Shown here one piece after another: positions 36,801 to 48,671 of a stretch of 56,619 nucleotides of DNA. Origin of the DNA: Ichthyophthirius multifiliis. Lineage: Eukaryota > Ciliophora > Oligohymenophorea > Hymenostomatida. A program made the translations under genes and the position numbers. The first letter of the stretch is position 1; every line of letters begins with the position of its first letter. The notes beneath the pieces are model-generated. The model was not told where the DNA came from. It saw only the letters and a program-made list of their open reading frames with translations, and did no database searches. Where the stretch lies: positions 1 through 56,619 of the forward strand of contig NW_004085950.1 in NCBI RefSeq assembly GCF_000220395.1. The letters run 5' to 3'.

Positions 36801-39800
36801 TATATTATCTTCGTTTTCGAAATTATTAAAAATAAAAAATAAAAAAATAAACTTGCTTTAAGCTTTTATAAAAATTTGAAACTAAATAAAGTCTTTAATT
36901 TACTTAAATAATATTGCTAATACAAAACCAAAAGCAAAAAATTTTAAAAGCAGCTTTGTTTAAACATAAATTAGAATGCTTTGAAATATTCTTTGGTTTT
37001 TGGAAAAAATATCAAGAAGAAAAAAAAAGAAAAAATAAGTTTAAAACCTTATTTTATAATTACCTAAATAGAAGATTTATTACAAAATATTTTAAATATT
37101 ATTATAATATAAGAGTTAAAGTTAATAATAATTAAGGTATCAAATATATAAAATACAAATTTAATTTATTTTAAATATTTATATATAATAGAAATAAAAA
37201 GAAATTACGATTGTATTTATACAATAAGTATTTAAAGTAATATTATGAAAAACTAAAAGCCTATAGAAAAATAAGAATAGTAAAAAACGAACTAAAACAT
37301 AAAGTTATAATGTCTTACTAATTGAAGCTTTAACAAAATTTTTTATATAAATTATTTACTTACAAATAAATAAGATAGCCAAAAATATTAAAATATGCAA
37401 AAGATTCTTTAAAAGTTTAAAAAATATTTGCTAAAAGATATTTCTAAAAATGGAGAAAGCTTGAAAACAGAAATTAATCATTTAAACATTTTATTGAATT
37501 GATTAAAAATATTTAACAAAGGAAACTTTTTGTCCTTTTAAAGCTTATAAAAAAGAGAGATTTTCAAAAAGAGAAAATAATAAAAAGTGAGCATTTACTT
37601 TTTTTAAAAAAGATTATTTTTAATGCGTTAAATAAATTTAAAAAGTAAAGAAAATATGAGAAAAAATGCTTAAACTATATAAAAATAATTGCATAATAAA
37701 ATAAAATTAGAGATTAATTTTAAAATTGGAAAAGGTAATACATTTTCGTTAAAAATATTACTTTTTTAAGTGCAAAAGCTATTATTATGATAAAAAATAA
37801 TTTTTTGAAAAAATATTTTTTAGTTTTATAAAAAAAATGGATACTTCATTCAAGAGAAAAGCAGTATATTTTAAGTAATAAGTATAATTTTAAAAAATAA
37901 ATTTTTTTTGCTTTGTAAAACCTCGTTAAAAAGAGAGAAAAATGTGAATAAAATTATACTTTTTTAATAAAAAAAGAACAAAAAATTTAAAAAAATCATT
38001 TTTTAAATTTGGTTGAATAAACATGTTTAGATTTAAAAATATATAATATTAAATTAAGGTTATTTGAAAAGAAAAAAATAAGAAATTTTTGATTTTTGGA
38101 TATATAATTTTAATTTGTTAAATATTAATAAAATACTTATAAAAAATAAAAGAGAAGAAAATAAAAATATTTAGAATTATTATGAATAAAAGAACTTTAT
38201 TATCTAAAAGAAATGTTTTAGGAAAATAAAAGAATTCGTTATTAAAAAATAAAAAGAGAATAAAATTTAAGAAATAATTTTTGTGAAAAAAAGAGAAAAA
38301 TTTTATTTAATTGTGTTAAAATATGGATTTAAAAATCTTTTTCGAAAATTCAAAAATATAAATAAATTTAGTTTTTGGTAAATTTAATTGAAAATTTTTA
38401 ATTAAAATAAGCTTTTGGAAAAATTCAGAATATTTAGAAAATATATGAAACCTTAATTTAAATTTTTAAAAAGAAAAAAAATAATGAAAAAATGCTCTTC
38501 TTTTTTAATAAATTATATTAGTATTTGAAATACAAAAGCTATTTTAAAATAAGATAAAATTTACTTATTGAAAAATTATAAAATAAATAAAAGAAAAGAG
38601 TATTTGGGAAATTAAAAGAAGCCATATATTCAAAAATAATCAATTTTTGTATTTAAAAAAGGGTCTTTGGTTATTTTAACAATTTTGTGAAAATTTTAAA
38701 GCATGTGAAAAATTATTAAAAGAGAATTTATTTCTAAAAAATGAAATCATATTTGAAAATAAAATAGTAAAAGATAAAATCTATTAAGTTTAATTAAATA
38801 AATATTTTAGCTAAAAGTATTTTCGCATTTAAAATTTAAAAAAATAAAGGATGGTAAAATTAAGAAGTGAAAATCTATATTTTTAATATTTGAAGAATAA
38901 ATGTTTTATAACTTTAAAAAAACAATGGAAAAATAAAAGAATTTCTAAAGAATTTTAAGATGAAAAACAACACAAATTATAAAAAAAATTGATGGCTTTT
39001 TGGAAATAATAAGTAAATTAAAATAAAAAAAAATGTGAAGGAATTTACTAAAAAATGAGAATTTTCAAAATAAAATTTTATTTTAATTAAATGAGAAATA
39101 TAAAAAAATAAATCTATTAAGAAGAAAATAAAATACAATTAATAAAAAATTAATCAATTAAAAATTTTAAAACATTATTTTTTAAAAAATGGAAATAATA
39201 ATCAAAATTAAAAAGTGTTTTTTTAAATATTTTCTGTTATCATTTAAAGATTTTCATCAAAAAAAAATTTGTTTAATGGAAAAAATCGGAATATAATTGC
39301 TTAATTGAAGAATAAAAATTAATTTAGTAATAAAAAGTTTAATAATTTTAATCCTATTAATAATAAAAAATTAAATAGAAAATTTTTATGTAAACTTTTT
39401 ATAATTTTAAATATATTTTATATATTACAATATAATTAGAATATTTAAGAAAGTTGGTTAAAAGTAATAAAAAAATATTTTTGTAAGTTTAGTTTTGGAA
39501 AAAAATAACTAAAAGTTATTAAAAAAATCTTTTTAAATCTTAAAAAATGAATATTAAAAATAAAGAAGTTAATTTTTAAATAGCTAAAATTTTTATAAGT
39601 AAAAAATAGTTTTAAAATATTTACATTAATGGCTTTAAATGAAAGATTTTAATTTAAAAATTAAAAAATTAATAAATGTTTTATATGAAATATAAAATAA
39701 TTAAACAAAATAAATAAAAGCTTTATTTTTAAATAAAATAAATAAATGTAAAATATAGAAAAATAAAGTTCATAAAGGATTTTTAAAAATAAATTAAATT

Positions 39801-41222
39801 GTTTTAACTTAAAAAAAAAAACTTTAACATTTTAAAATAGATCTATATTTAAAGAAAATTTGTAGGTTTTATTGAAAATACTATTTAAAGTTTTTATTAA
39901 GATTACTTGAAAATTTAATAATACTAATTTATTTAAAAATTAAAATTTATTAATTAAAATTTCTAATAACAATTCAATAATTTTTTAAATTAAAAAATTA
40001 ATAATATTAAAAGAAAATGGTAATTTTTTATTATTTCTTTTTAAACATTTGTTTATTTTTTTTAAAAAAAATCTAAGTCTATATGTTTTAAAATTAAAAG
40101 CTGAATAAAGGAAAGTTAAAAAAAATAGAAATTAAAAATCTCAAGAATACAAAGAATAAATAACGTAAATTTTCTATAAAAAAAAAATTATTTAATATAC
40201 ATTAAAAAAAAACTAATAAGAAATATGAAACAAAAGTAGAAAATACTTTATATATGGATTGGAATATTTAATTAAAGTAAATATTATATTTTGTTTATTT
40301 ATTTTATTAAAACCAAAAGGAAAGTAATTAGAAGAGGAATAATATTAGTATTATAACTAATAATAAAAGTAATAATAATAGCAATAAGAAATTATTAGAG
40401 CTTAATAATAATAAATGTTTATGAATTAATAACAATAATAAATAAATTAATAATAAACAAATTATAAATAAAAATATTAAGATATAGATATACTAAATGA
40501 AGAAAATTTCTAAAAAGAATATTATTAATATGAAAAAATCCTTAAAACGATTCATAAAACTAATATTATAATGAATAATATTTACAGCAAGAAGATTAAA
40601 ATGAATAATATTAAAATGAAGAAGATTAAAAAGACGAAGATTAAAATTAAGAATATTAAAATATATTATATCAAAATTAAGAAGATTAAAATGAATAATT
40701 TCAAAATTAAAATGACTCTTAAAATTAATATTAAAACTTAAATAATAATGAATAATTGAATATTTTTTAACATTTTAGTCAAAATGAACAACTATAAAAT
40801 AATTCGTAAAAAAAATCCTAGATTTATTCATAAAATGAATTTGAAAAAATATCTTAAAATTAATTTATATATAATTCTTAATTGGAAATAATAAATAATT
40901 CTTATGATCAAATGTAAAAAGAAAATTTATCTAATATTTCACAAAATTAACTAAATAGCTACTAATAAAGTTAAATGAACATTTATAATGATATAATTTA
41001 AGATGATAATAAATAAGATATTCAAGAAATAAATTAAAATTAATAATAATCATAATTTTTTTCTGATATAGCTGATTAATAATATTAATTATAAGATAAT
41101 TATTAAAATCTAGTTTTTACAAACTTTTAGTCTTTTAAATATTAAGAACCCATTAAAAAATAAGGTAAAAACTAATCAAAATTCTAAACTTAATAATATT
41201 AAAGATAATAATAATATTAAAG

Positions 41223-41278
<56 letters not shown>

Positions 41279-42053
41279 TATAATGAACTTAGATTAAAAT
41301 ATTGTAGAGTTCAAATAATCTTTATAAATTCATTCAAATAATTAATCCAATAATAAATTAAATATTCATTAAGGTATTATAATATATTTTTTATTTATTA
41401 TTTTTAATAAAAGATATATAATTAAGTTAATCAGATACTTTTTATGATGCTTTAAATTAAGATTCTTTTGATAATTTATCAATAAGTAAATAAATCATTT
41501 TTATTATATTTAAAAAAAAAAGGTAATATTAATTAGAAGTAATTTGATTTGATTAATGTATTATAATAAAGCAAATAATATTTAATATTAAATAAGGTAT
41601 TTTAATATTGGAAAAAATATATTAGTTAAAGGTAATAATTACATATTAATTTTATTATCTTAAATTTTAATAATAAAATAAAGATAATAAAAACTATAGT
41701 AGTAATTATTAATATAATAGCTTATGGACTATTAAAATATGAAAAGAGCTTTTATTTAATTTAAACTTATTTGTTAAAAAAGAATTATAAATAAATAAAA
41801 ATATGAAAAATCTTATCTTTATACTTGCTTTTAGAGTTTTAAAACGTATACCAAAGAACAGAAATTATTAAAAAATTATTTAATTGAAGCTAATATGGAT
41901 TAAAGGTAATTTCTATTTTAATGTATGCCAAAAAATAATTCTTGTAGTAATTTAGATAAAAGTTCCTAATAAGAGCATTATTATTAAAAGAGTTTTTCGG
42001 GAAAAAGCCTAGTTTAAGATACATCTAACTTAAATAAGTTATCTCCTCATTGA
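33825..42053 (+). CDS. Giant Sfi1-like, centrin-binding repeat protein (candidate; frameshifted)
   Basis: Starts at ATG 33825 (MNFQNNIQFALHEIINLVQN), with an intron at about 33932-33978, then DPFALQLYEIIIHASRLQDN and a long N/Q-rich segment to about 34,920. From about 34,980 to 39,900 a lysine-rich helical region repeats a pattern of aromatic-x-x-Trp-Lys at roughly 25-40 residue spacing: HFKSWKKYVNIWKNAV, AFKNWRHSIKYY, FFGFWKKYQEEKKRK, RYFQKWRKLENRN, QFQNWKRQYIFVK, LFFKKWKQQSKLK, KFVQWKKSEYN. This is the layout of Sfi1 repeats, which bind centrin along basal bodies and contractile fibres. A Q/N-rich tail with tandem Q-x-Q units (40,500-41,280) and the end TSNLNKLSPH before TGA 42051-42053 follow. 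TGA interrupts the frame at 38090-38092 and frame changes are also needed near 35,000, 38,530, 38,890 and 39,640. One gene is the simplest reading; two adjacent genes or a pseudogene are possible. Confidence 0.5.
41198..41280 (+). repeat. AAT/TAA trinucleotide microsatellite
   Basis: Two copies of a short unit (attaaagataataata-like) lead into about 18 uninterrupted TAA/AAT triplets. In the frame that fits the flanking protein they encode poly-Gln; in another frame, poly-Asn. Confidence 0.75.
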
Positions 42054-43370
42054 TTTTAAAAATATTATTAATATATTTTATTTATAAATTTATGTAATAA
42101 AATATTTATATTATTCATCATATTTATTATTTATATATAAAAAAATAATTTTATATTTTTATTAATATTCATTTATCAATTAATTTTTAATTATTAATTA
42201 TATTTTTTATTATTTATTTGATATATAAGATATTATAAAAAACAAATAGATTTAAAATTTATATTTATTACTTTTTTATTAAATATATATTTCAAATAAC
42301 TATATTTTGCAGTGAAATGAATCTAAAATAATTTTAAAAATTAAATCTAAATAAAAAAAATGAAATTTTTAAAAAATATTAAAATTTATTAATAAAATTA
42401 TATTAATATTATATTTTTAAAATAGTAAATAAATAAATTTGAAAAAAAAGTAGAAATGTTTAAATAAATAAAAAAAATTATTCATAATATTCTAAATAAA
42501 ATTTATAAACAATTAATTAAACATTTTAATATATTCTATAAAAATTAGCTTTTTTAGATTTTTAATTTTATTTATATTTTACAAACAATATCTATTCCTA
42601 AAAAACTACATAATAAATGTTTTATAATTTATTCTTAGATTTCTATGCATAATAAAATATAGGAGTAGAATTTAAAACAAAAATAGACAAGAAAAATTTA
42701 CTTTTTATTATATGAATTATAAAATTAGCAAATTCTTTTGAACAAAAAATTAAGAAGAAATCAAAAAAAATATATTTTTATAATTTCTAAAAAAAAATAA
42801 CAAAAAAAAGTACTCGAATTTTTTTAATAGATATTTGAACAAAAATTAAAAAATATTAATCTATATTGTTTTGATGTAAAAAAATCTAATTAATATTTAA
42901 ATGAAGAAAAATTTAGATATAAAATACAATAATTATAATTAAATTATTTTAAAAGTTTTTGAAGGATTTTGAAGTGTTTCATATTTTAATGAATTTGATT
43001 GTATGTAAATTTCTAAAAGTGGTTTTTTATAAAATTTTTCATGCTTATGATAGAAATTTTTTATAAGCATTTAAATGAAAGGATTTTTTTAAAATTCAGG
43101 TAATTTTAGAAGTTAGAAAATATTTATTAGTAGAAATTTTAAATTTTATAATAATAATAATATTACAAAAAAATAAGAAAAACAAAAATAAAAATAAAAA
43201 TTAATAAATATTAAATAAAGAGGAAACAAAAATAATTAAAAAATAAAAATAAATAGATTTATTTTCCATATAATGCTTACTAATTAATGTGTTTAATTAT
43301 ATAATAAAAAATTACTCTTCATCATTATAAAAAAAATTATAAAATAAAAATATCTAATTAGAAAAAGAAA

Positions 43371-43427
<57 letters not shown>

Positions 43428-44277
43428 TTATTGTCTTTTTATGTTAATTGTCTTCTATTTGTACAATATTAAGTACATAATATAACACTATCCTTTTCTT
43501 TTGTTTCTTACATTTTTTTTATTTTTTTATTTTAATATATTTACTATTATAGTAAGGGATATAAAATTCATTTACATATCTTTAATTTTTAAAGAAAAAT
43601 AAACTTTATTTAAATTCTATATTTTAAAAGTCAAATATAATATTTTTCAGTTTAATTTTATAATATATTTAATTTATAAAAATAATGAAAAATTTATCAA
43701 AATATAAAAAACATATACAATATATATATAAATAAATTATTTGTTTTTGTTAATTATATTAAAAATATATTTATGATTTTTTTTTAGTAAAATATAGATT
43801 TTTGTTTTTTTCTATTGCTCAAAAAAATAAAAAAATAGACATTACTTTAATCATATAAATGTAAAACATAAATAAAATATTTAATAATAAAAATGGCTTT
43901 TTAATATTATAAATAAATAATTTTTATTTATAAAAATTTAAAGTTATAATCATAAATATAAAATTTTACTAAAATATTAAAATATAATAAAAAAATAAAA
44001 TAAATTAATAAATAATTTTAATGCCTATACAAATTATTTACAAAAAAAATAAGTATAATTAAAAATAATAATAAATACATCTATTTATAAGCAAATTTAC
44101 ACACTAAAACTTTTAAATCTAATATGTATATATGTGTATAATAAAAAATATATACATTAAAATATTAATTAACAAAAAAAATATTTACTTAAAGTACAAT
44201 AGAAATAAAAGAAATATATAATTATTAATATTATATATAATAATTTTCTTTTTATATAATTAAATTAGATTATTTAT
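42054..44277. other. Long A/T-rich gene-poor stretch
   Basis: About 2.2 kb with no gene I can support. It holds the cleanest TA microsatellite of the window and a small perfect inverted repeat near 43041-43070. The segment 42,580-43,100 is slightly less A/T-rich and may contain remnants of coding sequence, but no frame gives a recognisable protein. Confidence 0.5.
43374..43422. repeat. TA dinucleotide microsatellite
   Basis: About 24 uninterrupted TA units, the longest perfect tract seen here. Confidence 0.9.
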
Positions 44278-44955
44278 TCAATCATCTTTATTTTTAATAA
44301 GCTCTTTTATTTCACCATTCAATTTTTCAATTTTTTTTTCTGCAGATCATTATTCATACTTAAGCATATTTATTCTTCTAACTGTTTTAATATCCCTCTT
44401 TTCCTTCTTTATTATTTCATCTTTTATTTAAATCTTTTGAAAATAACTTGTGCTCTTGCTGGCATAACGCGAGTATTAATTTCCTTAAATAAACTAAAAA
44501 AATAATTAATAATTAAATATTTAATAAATAGTACTCAGTAGGAAAATCTATAAGTTACTAATCGTCATCTATCACATTTTAATATGAAAAAATATGATGA
44601 CCAGGATTTAATTAATGAATAATATTACTAATATATTATTTATTAGGCAGCTTTGTCATACCGAATCCGAAATTTCCACCATTTTTTTCTTAATTAATTT
44701 ACACAATTGTTTCGTATAGTTATATATATATATTTTTTTTTAATCATATTTGCTCCCCCTGGTGATAACTAACATTTTTTAGGACATCAATATGTTTACT
44801 TGCTTACTCCAAGTAGATATTCAGCGGTTATACAAGGGTTTTCTAAATCTGGTAAATAATACCCTAATTATTATACTGACAGATAAAAGTTTTATAAGGT
44901 TCCAAATAATTTATTAATTTCATTAATAGATATTTACTTAAGCAAAGGCTTTTCT
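44278..44955 (-). pseudogene. Hypothetical gene, disrupted or incompletely modelled
   Basis: Not recognised. The minus strand encodes two protein-like segments. The first includes YYLPDLENPCITAEYLLGVS and then CPKKCQLSPGGANM, separated by an in-frame TGA (44787-44789) where a Trp codon would fit. The second reads NGGNFGFGMTKLPNKQYISN, then HQLNPGHHIFSYQNVIDDDQ and LIDFPTEYYLL. After a probable intron near 44490-44530 come INTRVMPARAQVIFKRFKQK and a Lys-rich helical end before TGA 44278-44280. The two segments are in different frames with no GT-AG intron that obviously joins them. No start codon is evident. The phrases look conserved enough to have been a real gene, so I treat it as a probable pseudogene or a gene with errors. 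It lies beside the transposase relic. Confidence 0.35.
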
Positions 44956-45315
44956 TAATTAATTTTTTATTTTTTATTTATAATTAGTATTAATATAAAA
45001 AATTAATATAAATTAATAATAATTAAAAAATGAAATTAACTAATATAATTAAAATATTTTTTCTTTTGACAAATACAAAATAAAAGTTTTAGGCAATTTT
45101 TTTTTTTTAATTAAATAAAATAAATGCTAAAATGCATCAATTTTTAAAATAAAAAAAAATTGAATTTAACCATTAAAAACTAAAATATAAATTAAAAAAA
45201 TAGAATCTCAAACAAAGTTTTTTATTTTTTATTAAAGATTTTTTTTTTCAGTGGACAAATTTAATTTTTAATAGGTTAAATTTAAAATTAAATTAAAATA
45301 TAGGGAAAAAATAAA
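44956..45315. other. A/T-rich spacer 5' of the transposase relic
   Basis: About 360 bp. It contains the 10-mer tttcagtgga at 45246-45255, which recurs in the same orientation at 46616-46625 inside the transposase 3' end. Otherwise homopolymers. Confidence 0.4.
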
Positions 45316-46742
45316 ATGAAAAAATACATAAATTAAGGTATTATAAAATAATTGCAATAACTAAACAACAACTAAAAAATAGAATGGGATGTACAGAAAT
45401 AAATTAGTAAGCTTATTATGAGTGCATAATAATATAGTTATGAAGAAATCAACTTAAGCATATAATAACATTATTAATTTGATTAAAAATTTATATATAA
45501 TGCTTGCTATCCAGATTTTAAAAAATTAAATAAAGGTTCAGTCTTAAAATACTTAAGTATAATTCATTAATTTTATGATATAACTAAAAAATAAAAAGAA
45601 AATCCAAATATTACGAAAAAGTAATAAAAAATTGAAACTAAAAATAAAAAAAGATTAATTGCAGCAAAAATGATAAGGCAGGGCTGTAAAACAGAATTTA
45701 TTCTTCATAAAACCTTACTCACTAGAAACTAAATTAATTCAATAAATAAAAAATTGAAATTAAATGAGGATATAGAAATAAAAGGTACAAAAAACAATAA
45801 TTTAAAATTTTCTGAAGAAATTAAATAATGGATTGATGAAAATAAATATAAAGAGTAGGCAATAAATTGCACAGCTTAGCAAATAATGAATAAAGTTTCT
45901 TAACAACTAATAATTTGTAAAAACTTTTAAACACTAAGCTAGTTTACAGTTAATTTAAATAAAAAATGTAGACTAAGCTACAAAAGAATAGGATATTGTA
46001 AGCCTAAAATTGATGATTATATTACTAAATAACAATGATCTTCTTTTATTATGGAAATTATTCCTGTATTAATTAATGATTATAAAGCTATATATATTGA
46101 CGAATGTGGAATTTGAATAAAAAATAAAAATAATTATGCATGGATTCCGAAAGGTTAGTAGCTTATAATGAAAAAAAAATAAAACTTCTAAACATTTCAC
46201 TATTATTGGATTTATGACAAATGAAGGTGAAACTGGTTAAATGCTATTGAAAGATTGGACTTGCTAATTTGCCTTGATGAGGTTTATTTCAGAAGTATTA
46301 AAACATTATTTTAGTTTAAAAAACTATAAAAAAAAATATTTATTTTTGATTAAGCTCCATATATACAAAAAAGTTTTTAAGTAGTAAAATAATAAAATAT
46401 CGTGCATTTGTACAGAAAAAAAACACTACAAAATTAAATCCTATAGAAAAAATGTGTGAGTAGTTAAAAAAATAGATAGGTATAAAATAAATTAAGGAAG
46501 AATATTAACTAATAAAGAAAATATATATATAATAAAAAATATCAAAAATAGATACAGTAAAAAATTATTTTGTAAACTCTATAAAATACTTTTAAATAGC
46601 ATATTAATAAACATCTTTCAGTGGATTTAAAAAAATTTTAATAATTAGAATTTATTATAAAAATATATATAATTTTAAACAAAAAGAAAATAAAAAAAAA
46701 GAAATAAAAAAAAAATACATAAAAGAATTAATAAAGAAGTGA
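45316..46742 (+). pseudogene. Decayed IS630/Tc1-mariner-type transposase
   Basis: DDE transposase relic. The frame from ATG 45316 starts MKKYINQGIIKQLQQLNNNQ and runs about 235 codons, with a helix-turn-helix-like region (LTRNQINSINKKLKLNED) and SYKRIGYCKPKIDDYITK. The first catalytic block reads KAIYIDECGI...NNYAWIPKG, the usual IS630/Tc1 form D-E-x-G-...-Y-x-W-x-x-KG. In a second frame FTIIGFMTNEGETGQMLL follows. In a third come the second block (IFIFDQAPYIQKS, equivalent to LDNAxxH) and KLNPIEKMCEQLKK (equivalent to the LNPIE motif with the third acidic residue). Two in-frame TGA codons (near 46037 and 46117) and at least two frameshifts disrupt it, so it is inactive unless TGA is misread. 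No convincing terminal inverted repeats were found. TAA/TAG still read as Gln, so it decayed within a ciliate. Confidence 0.75.
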
Positions 46743-46758
46743 AATAAAAATATGTTAA

Positions 46759-46792
<34 letters not shown>

Positions 46793-47775
46793 ATTTGTTT
46801 ATAAATATTTATATATTTATTTATATTTAAAAGTTATTTTAATTTTTATAAATTAAATATAATATTTTATATATTTTTTTTTAATAATTTTTAAAATTTT
46901 TAATTTTTAAAAATATATAAATAATACATTTCTGAATATTCTTTTTGGTTTAATAGTTTTCCTTTAATAATATATTTATTATTTATTTTTTTATTTTTTA
47001 ATACTGTTTTTTATTACAAGTTTAAATCTAAAATATTTAAGTCTAAGAAATATTTAAAATTTAATATAGAATTTATATTCTTTAAACATTATAATTTATT
47101 TATTTTTCAAAATAAAAATAATAATAATGACTAAAAAAATTAATATTTTGAATATAAAATTAAATTCATTTACTATAAATATTATATTACTTTATTCTAA
47201 ATAAATATAAAAATTAATTTAAAAAACTATTAAAAAATGTAAATATTGAAATTTAAAAATTATTTTATATGATGGTAAAAATATAATCTAAAATATAATA
47301 TATGAATTAATAAGAAATTATTAAATGTAAATATAAAAATTATTGAAAATATCTCAATTTAAATTGATATAAAATAGATACTAAAATTAAATGAAAAAAA
47401 AAAATTATAAAATTTTGTAAAATGAAAAAAAAAAAAAAATTGAATAAATTGAATAAATTAATATTTAGATAATAAAATAAATTAAATATAATGAAAAAAC
47501 TGAAACAATGTATTTTAATTTCAAAAAGAAAAGTAAAAATCTCAAAATAAATAATTATGGTAAATAAATTATATTTATAAATTATAAATAAATATATTTA
47601 TTTATTTATATATTTATTTTTTTTATTTTTTATTTTTTATTTATTTTTTATTTTTTATTTATATTATTATTATAAAAATTTAATATTATAAAATTTATAA
47701 CTATAATAATTTATTATATAAATTTTTCATTTTTTTTTTTATTATTATTTATAAAACATTTTTTAATATAATTAA
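46743..47775. other. A/T-rich spacer 3' of the transposase relic
   Basis: About 1 kb. A TA tract lies at about 46759-46795, and repeated TTTATTTTT-type units at 47600-47665. No gene recognised. Confidence 0.5.
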
Positions 47776-48588
47776 ATGTATTAATAAAAATAAACAATAA
47801 CTAAATTTCAATAATAAGATGATAATTTATTAGATTCCATAATTAATTAAGAATCTGAATGGTCAGCTAATCGTTCCAAATTGCATGCTTAAAAATAAAT
47901 AAACCTTTTAGTTAATCGAATTAATCTATTAAAAATTGAAGAAGAAAGAGCTGCTAAAAGAATTGGTTATACCAAAGTAAAGACAATGAAAATATTAGAA
48001 ATGAAGAAAAGAAATTAAGAAATTAGTCTTTATAAATCTGCTTCTATTAAAAATGAAGAAGCTTTTTTGAAATTATTATAAAAAGAAATTATGAATAACA
48101 TTAGTAGTAGAAATTATAATAGAAAGAAATGAGATAATTAATTAATTAACTTAAAAAAGGTGATTATAATGGGATTGAAATTTAAAAAGATTAAATACAT
48201 GATAGAGTGCATAATTTTAAGGCAAAAATTCATTTAGAAAAATAACTTTAACATAATAAAATTAAAAGTTTAAAGGAAGAATCGAGATAAAAAATTGTTA
48301 ATTATTGGAATAATCATATAGAGTATTTATAATAATAATCTAAGATTAGAAGGGATTAATCTATTATGGAAAAAAAAACAAAGAAACTTTACTTGAATAA
48401 CTAGAAAATTAAGAAAAATTACTTTTGAAAAAGTTATAAAATTCTTAAAATATATAACTTTCAGTTCAAAGGGAATTAGAAAATGTAATTACTATGCCAA
48501 ATTCAGAAGTAATCAAATTGTATGACTAAAATTAAGCAAATTTAATAGAAAATGATAAAAAGAAAAAAAATTATTAAAACCAAAATGA
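47776..48588 (+). CDS. Coiled-coil protein of unknown function (frameshifted)
   Basis: Not recognised. The in-frame ATG at 47776 gives MYQQKQTITKFQQQDDNLLD, then ESEWSANRSKLHAQKQINLL and KIEEERAAKRIGYTKVKTMK. At about 48125-48135 a TGA interrupts this frame and the protein-like reading continues one frame over with EMRQLINQLKKGDYNGIEIQ and HDRVHNFKAKIHLEKQLQHN. A second change lies in the A9 run near 48370-48380, before LLEQLENQEKLLLKKLQNSQ and QRELENVITMPNSEVIKLYD. It probably ends at TGA 48586-48588 after one more A-run ambiguity at 48563-48570. Charged heptad-like composition over about 265 residues suggests an extended coiled coil, as in axonemal or basal-body proteins, but that is inference. 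It is convergent with the OXA1-like gene. Confidence 0.5.
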
Positions 48589-48671
48589 TTATTTTTATTT
48601 AATTATTATAAACATATATTTAATTATATAAAATAATATTAATAAAAAATGGATTTTTTGTTTTTATTTTT

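Noticed and set aside
44787-46119. TGA read as Trp
   Set aside because: Three in-frame TGAs occur only in two disrupted genes; intact genes use TGA as their terminal stop and TGG for Trp, so reassignment is not supported.
45246-46625. Direct 10-mer tttcagtgga flanking the transposase
   Set aside because: The second copy lies inside the transposase reading frame and the orientation is direct, not inverted, so it is not a terminal repeat; chance is likely.
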